Part shown: piece after piece, positions 9,001-9,493 of the stretch
Numbering within the stretch: position 1 is the stretch's first letter
Layout: the number at the start of each line of letters is the position of its first letter
DNA from: Leptospira gomenensis
Lineage (GTDB): Bacteria > Spirochaetota > Leptospiria > Leptospirales > Leptospiraceae
Assembly (NCBI RefSeq): GCF_004770155.1
Contig: NZ_RQFA01000035.1
Span: 1-9,493, forward strand
Length of the DNA stretch: 9,493 nt
Reading direction: 5' to 3'
Notes under the pieces: generated by a model
The model's input: only the letters and a program-made list of their open reading frames with translations
What the model was told of the DNA's origin: nothing
The model's database searches: none
Translations under genes and position numbers: made by a program

Positions 9001-9493
9001 TTCAAAACATTCGAACTTGTATCAGAACGGTGAGTCGGTCGCAAACGGAGAACTTCCCGCGGGATATATCGACACTCCGAAGAAGTTGGCGAAAGAAAGA
9101 GCCGACGCGGCGATTGCCGCCTTTGAAGCCAAGAAAAAGGAAGTCGAGGCTTTGAAGAAGAAGATGGACAGCCAGGTGAGTTTGGCGGATCTGCAAGCAT
9201 ATGTGAAGAACGAAAGAGAAGAAGCGGAGAAGTGGGCGCAGTTGTCCGTGAAATACAACAACGCGGAACAACTTCTGCGTCAAAAGATTTCGAACCTGAA
9301 AGTGCAGGTTGCCAATCAACAAAGGGTTTTGGATACGGAGCTGGACAAGATCTGGCCTTTGCCTTTGGGCAAAACGGACGCTGGGATGTATGAGGACTTG
9401 GGCGGTGCTCTTGACTTTGACAGCGAGAAGTATTTGAAGACGGAGGAGTGGAACCGGGACCGTATGCGTATGGTGGAGGGGATGATCCAAAAC
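80..9493 (+). CDS. Giant coiled-coil protein, TIGR04388-like (Leptospira large structural protein), 3' end outside window
   Basis: The frame has an in-frame stop at 17-19, opens at ATG 80 and stays open for 3138 codons to the window edge, so the C-terminus is missing. ATG 80 is chosen because AGGA lies 5 bases upstream; ATG 86 has poorer spacing, and ATG 251, ATG 935, GTG 1064 and ATG 1076 lack a good site. Residues 1-328 form a low-quality, Ser/Arg-rich extension. Residues 329-347 are a membrane segment, preceded by KRR and Arg and followed by acidic residues, which predicts an exported body. Residues 355-830 are helical with 12 Trp. A GGGG turn lies at 832-835, a Pro/Ser/Thr/Gly linker at 918-949 between coiled coils, duplicated KWD...VAAHP blocks at 1236 and 1871, and a coiled coil at about 3000-3085. 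No enzyme motif was seen. A structural or surface-filament role is inferred. The family assignment is from memory. The coding call is near certain; the start is uncertain. Confidence 0.
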   Translation, partial: MTMLLDFLSFFSRRFPSQPDSITKTSDLFGCEFPQKESETFFQCEFPQIRSLDSVSGMDRKDWNEIDQMVSSGLFPSVSGVVDPTNSDVSFAGNAPFLFENNNPNFSEWNMSLETNFSQITTETGSSSFGIGSFLSGLRFSRPSSVSSELLRTTWWSRGVRFLPSGFLGRGRVGFGESSRISDASRKEESFSCESSHRLQGQDSEWKRKSSHTRNVRTNFLGERESIWSGLTLLNGLDLFFGRIRVATLTSTGVPTTGATGSVSNTSSNSDERYSPEKGLEKSPSMEFGSGVLETEELPRRGGGKRRVSRLLPGGGFPHLTNAWWTRSVALPMIFVFLFDFVFLPVWETDGLFADPFDASFEERNKSKGRLESYFNAAEKATDEAQWQTVIESGKRILGAEWESNANVEIEKELKNFSGTSAAKQEARLALQAQKTIASDKWEAQLSQEILEKRGAWKANKRKQDFESYFTTEKKKEIRTALENLVKAANDAKNAVSVDADASAKLSAWDNTIQTGLLGPGGVRALWEEHIASIKSSILGTAAALTGSEKTEFEKTLGEIESYYKNYFSLEENGIKLPARQGLVKSLNTESDIAIAQETDPTKLTELLIEKTKQQLDPSTGALLNQLDQIGNTPTSFDDISGATTQEKVLQALQNGQKLWDEAIEQLIVKKLQYDRQAEDKRIRNEEQWSKAYYALLDAQSKWTKDVNKQIEDGLKKWDDSEAKLKINKEKALQELNTYLTTSQEQYMAHVTGLQGMILGSADTVKDIVSNINWYQEMINKENSKTTTKDTALIATYTAERNKWKALETQFRKSVANIQNKIHDEDILGNNGGGGILDDNGNPADPYLYSSSEFEYRLAKAELDELEKKKNRAQAVLNLAEQNVSTVNTTSLAAELAAAKAAYEAQQQTYLTMLQALNGNTPPVTGTTGMDGNSGSNTSTPSAPPPASTQLSQLEAAKKAAQDKQKELELAQNELEQARKRFDEAKQLQILLNNASLEFLGDPGNVSLDGTYDPNNPNKGIKYEIYQADQQIAQAKVKLKDNEKVFFSKNYNQTNAKRSELFFGDIWNRVQSFETSKEKLSILENALFSSSHPEWTVLDKVNELLKPENTVLVSVLGNAGATQIKSQLQSLKDVLQKTIQDPEKPASAPPGPEKTKLSWSVEKFGASLDPLLTKADALSSNFQTSNKTLLSEYSTRIGNIDTFLSGFATTYNLNAGYLELTNFKTWKEGLATALSKWDESSSSFNTAKAEFATALAAYKTYVAAHPDAQQQDGVEFQGEIQKLTVAFGKFQDKTSELETYWDDLSTRTQHLRFESLDRLQRAKTLVDMSTLDTGTRSSLKNQIGSFNTSFTKKDATGKDIPDDVSAFLTLGGTSFSQSANAFGDYATRYSGYRQAVEEKSAALGGLTGILSQLVEGQRASVTAQKAQLGFLLDEDGDIESLQETVNSVEITAKIEAAKLDDRVAQILKSKLGNLDPDKSKRKFEPLYLSMTEELGQLYSGFKGTADEILELKAYQIALSYIKNNASSLQSSFSNDGEYAKLKEDLNKTTQRTQATRDWYVNDHGFLSEADRIAFRMSDDPEERRKVSEYFSFGSTFVFGNATLQASSTLLGLAGSMRSFSENVKSGAILSGLQDDYFSEQEESAGGLFQELVSAAGIGSYKAIDFYNDSVRSAPGVDELDTVKIAEKKAQLAALVASLTKPEDKLNALLGASSQLGNIFGTLSGANVKKDLLSWQAEIAQAKSLFANLDATMLGPLQTFSSKFDDLLNFFNTPSKTQMGAYAGGLLSPWNSLLLQEDSNSPIYESAPDQDGNPPDSAVWTPTFKDVNGKLPWETGYDSAHLNVTGYNKTLSDLDLSVLTSKKNSFETELAKWDGEKTKVAGKLASYRVKLQAVTDFVAAHPTDYADAESGKYLELITALKTEALALTTAHSETLNYFTNVNLKFEELKSEQEYVTRLAKQKLGLSVDKVLVPEKFVKAGDPSELSDSIANEKALKEQILVTNPGGFSKVLPSASNIVKSLAEFEFGGFKESGQYSSFAQNGVYFFFGNLNQVNGVLNSASTTISGNVSAWVASREGRDVPLNTLADKLSSLNDRVVYYKAGSAPNQIGQSELTGIVSNLRNFLLEKQFLGQEFNPVLGQIVEAAGVYTDQIENIKHLQANQSISKEESKARLAAAEEAKTTLQEMASLTNDLAGLLASKTSSGAPLYTDLSKVESVFSKYEELKKRVKDSSAFEAKFKSSLGDAYWLGAWNDYKDRLNSAEYLFEASTQEKLNDLKNNSWEVYKRNLANAYLTNRVGNPILPEFLNELRAGKFNVLVPNQGVVEINSKFLGAALSEAQIQEIGSYLKLPDAKAMITRQGIIGDLDDFLKDQDPAFLGELRDVALVSSYAELKSGIAQGGVFSDRDLPEELKDFALISSFEYYLNNTTKEVITGEGASAVKSYVKKFTASDADSRRAAMSEFLLKLGPVHKKGADGKLVLDTTRQGEIESLTNDYLNNYGSKNPSGYLSSQILKDFEGREAFFKEKELRVARKNDSSIPASDLKEELSYKDLDALKDWIVEAKFDPATEAAILDAARMDFLVSNFFGEDTEDLKAEDLAKNPELAKFYGAGGKGYFSQMDGVFSSLGVGALTVAEKDRFRLLSGGVADAWGLWQYDPSSLITKEVYSKNFTYAEDFQDLQEGLKNESLRMQKEVAAANGDVRKARYLNDYKKGLVKFSSYQSYLGVPAGQVASDALTNEALAISGTLRELEEGAESKLGALFHLLETQKSFVFDNTALEDALPDDPIQTVSDLNPGLKKTAKFFSDVYSLSDGVSAKDASGKFVFEGALGNLKSRLDQSLNVVSPGSVDYDKFATEVGKQNSAISTLKNTISMAGQSYVMLLEKFNEGLTPAQIKQELINAKTAFDNANKKIEGVVPGTGLKKQYEDALENVNVLQNAYLTAEGNVSNAYKSMLGAQDIFNQKAALYDYATLLEYSKHSNLYQNGESVANGELPAGYIDTPKKLAKERADAAIAAFEAKKKEVEALKKKMDSQVSLADLQAYVKNEREEAEKWAQLSVKYNNAEQLLRQKISNLKVQVANQQRVLDTELDKIWPLPLGKTDAGMYEDLGGALDFDSEKYLKTEEWNRDRMRMVEGMIQN
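170..222 (+). repeat. Short DNA repeat, cluster 1 (two copies, 39 bases apart)
   Basis: TGTGAGTTCCCACA at 170-183 and TGTGAGTTCCCGCA at 209-222 differ by one base. Each arm is an imperfect inverted repeat (TGTG against CACA). Both are read in the same codon phase and encode CEFPQ twice, 13 residues apart, supplying Cys31 and Cys44 of the giant protein. The reverse complement contains GGGAACTC, which I recall as a common dispersed motif in pathogenic Leptospira intergenic DNA; that link is unverified. Confidence 0.
605..716 (+). repeat. Short DNA repeat, cluster 2 (three copies)
   Basis: Three variants of the cluster 1 motif carry two extra bases (GAGAGTTCCC instead of GAGTTCCC): 605-620, 656-671 and 701-716. 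The AGTTCCC cores start at 611, 662 and 707, giving spacings of 51 and 45 bases. All three are read in one codon phase (ESSR, ESSH, KSSH), which differs from the phase of cluster 1. The conservation is therefore at the DNA level, not the protein level. The middle copy supplies Cys193, the last cysteine in the visible protein. A weaker possible sixth copy, GGAGTTCCGACC, lies near 836-847 in the third phase. Confidence 0.
989..1042 (+). repeat. Nested, mutually exclusive inverted repeats
   Basis: GGCAAAAG (989-996) is the exact inverse of CTTTTGCC (1010-1017). CGTTAG (1000-1005), which lies inside that loop, is the exact inverse of CTAACG (1037-1042). GGGGGA (1019-1024) pairs with TCCCCC (1029-1034) across a GGCT loop. 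The first pairing crosses the second, so the RNA could form alternative folds or a pseudoknot. GACGCGTT also occurs directly at 996-1003 and 1054-1061. The block lies just upstream of the membrane segment and has no U-tract, so it is not an ordinary terminator. Confidence 0.
1064..1120 (+). other. Membrane segment or buried signal peptide within the giant protein (residues 329-347)
   Basis: The segment VALPMIFVFLFDFVFLPVW is strongly hydrophobic with one central Asp. KRR and Arg residues precede it and Glu/Asp follow it, which by the positive-inside rule puts the downstream body outside the cytoplasm. LFA followed by DPF just downstream (residues 352-357) could serve as a signal peptidase site. 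In-frame GTG 1064 and ATG 1076 would make this an N-terminal signal sequence, but neither has a good ribosome-binding site. Confidence 0.
2831..2926 (+). other. Pro/Ser/Thr/Gly linker between two coiled coils (residues 918-949)
   Basis: Low-complexity stretch with TPP, TGTTG, SGSNTSTPS and APPPAS, and no charged residue apart from one Asp. It separates a helical segment (about 850-917) from a classic Gln/Glu/Lys/Ala coiled coil (about 950-993). It reads as a flexible hinge. A shorter Gly-rich turn (GGGG, nucleotides 2573-2584) lies upstream, before DDNGN. Confidence 0.
3785..3877 (+). repeat. Protein-level internal duplication, copy A (residues 1236-1266)
   Basis: The block starts KWDE and ends VAAHP exactly 26 residues later. 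The same layout occurs at residues 1871-1901 with no gap needed, so the two are very likely products of an internal duplication. A more diverged KWDD block at residue 717 may be a third member. Confidence 0.
5690..5782 (+). repeat. Protein-level internal duplication, copy B (residues 1871-1901)
   Basis: Starts KWDG and ends VAAHP 26 residues later, matching copy A in length and end motifs, 635 residues downstream. LLKPEN (residue 1105) and LTKPED (residue 1698) may mark the same duplication further upstream, although spacing differs by about 40 residues, implying insertions or deletions. Confidence 0.
9077..9334 (+). other. Strong coiled coil near the window end (residues about 3000-3085)
   Basis: Ala/Lys/Glu/Gln/Leu-rich helix with runs such as EAKKKEVEALKKKM and no proline until just after it (WPLPLG). 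Together with the coiled coils at about 850-993 it supports an elongated, fibrous molecule. The frame is still open 159 bases later at the window edge. Confidence 0.

Overview
The window is almost entirely one gene. A plus-strand reading frame opens at ATG 80 and runs to the last base (9493) with no stop: 3138 codons, and both its stop and its C-terminus lie beyond the window. The product is a giant, acidic, Lys/Glu/Ala/Gln-rich, mostly helical and coiled-coil protein. From memory it resembles the very large Leptospira-restricted proteins catalogued as TIGR04388 (putative large structural proteins). That family call is recognition, not a database hit. Short GGGAACTC-type motifs near the 5' end (read here as GAGTTCCC) also fit Leptospira as I remember its dispersed repeats. 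Base composition looks close to half GC by eye, so a higher-GC member of the genus is likely.

Layout. Bases 1-79 are a short leader that ends in an AGGA ribosome-binding site; they may also hold the tail of an upstream gene overlapping as ATGA. Bases 80 to about 1063 encode an unusual N-terminal extension of about 328 residues. It carries two clusters of a short DNA repeat read in two different codon phases, and near its end a block of nested inverted repeats. Bases 1064-1120 encode a Phe/Val-rich membrane segment (residues 329-347) that looks like a signal peptide or signal anchor but is buried far inside the frame. From about 1121 onward comes the helical body: a Trp-punctuated helical region (residues about 355-830), a Gly-rich turn, two coiled coils around a Pro/Ser/Thr/Gly linker (918-949), a long region with internal duplications (KWD...VAAHP at 1236-1266 and 1871-1901), and a strong coiled coil near the window end (about 3000-3085).

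The most interesting points are these. All three cysteines in 3138 residues fall in the short DNA repeat. The N-terminal extension looks like repeat-rich, formerly non-coding DNA fused or kept open in front of a secreted protein. Lys and Glu codon choice changes strongly along the gene. There are large-scale internal duplications. No RNA gene, CRISPR array, insertion sequence or credible second protein-coding gene was found; the many other open frames are shadows of the giant gene.
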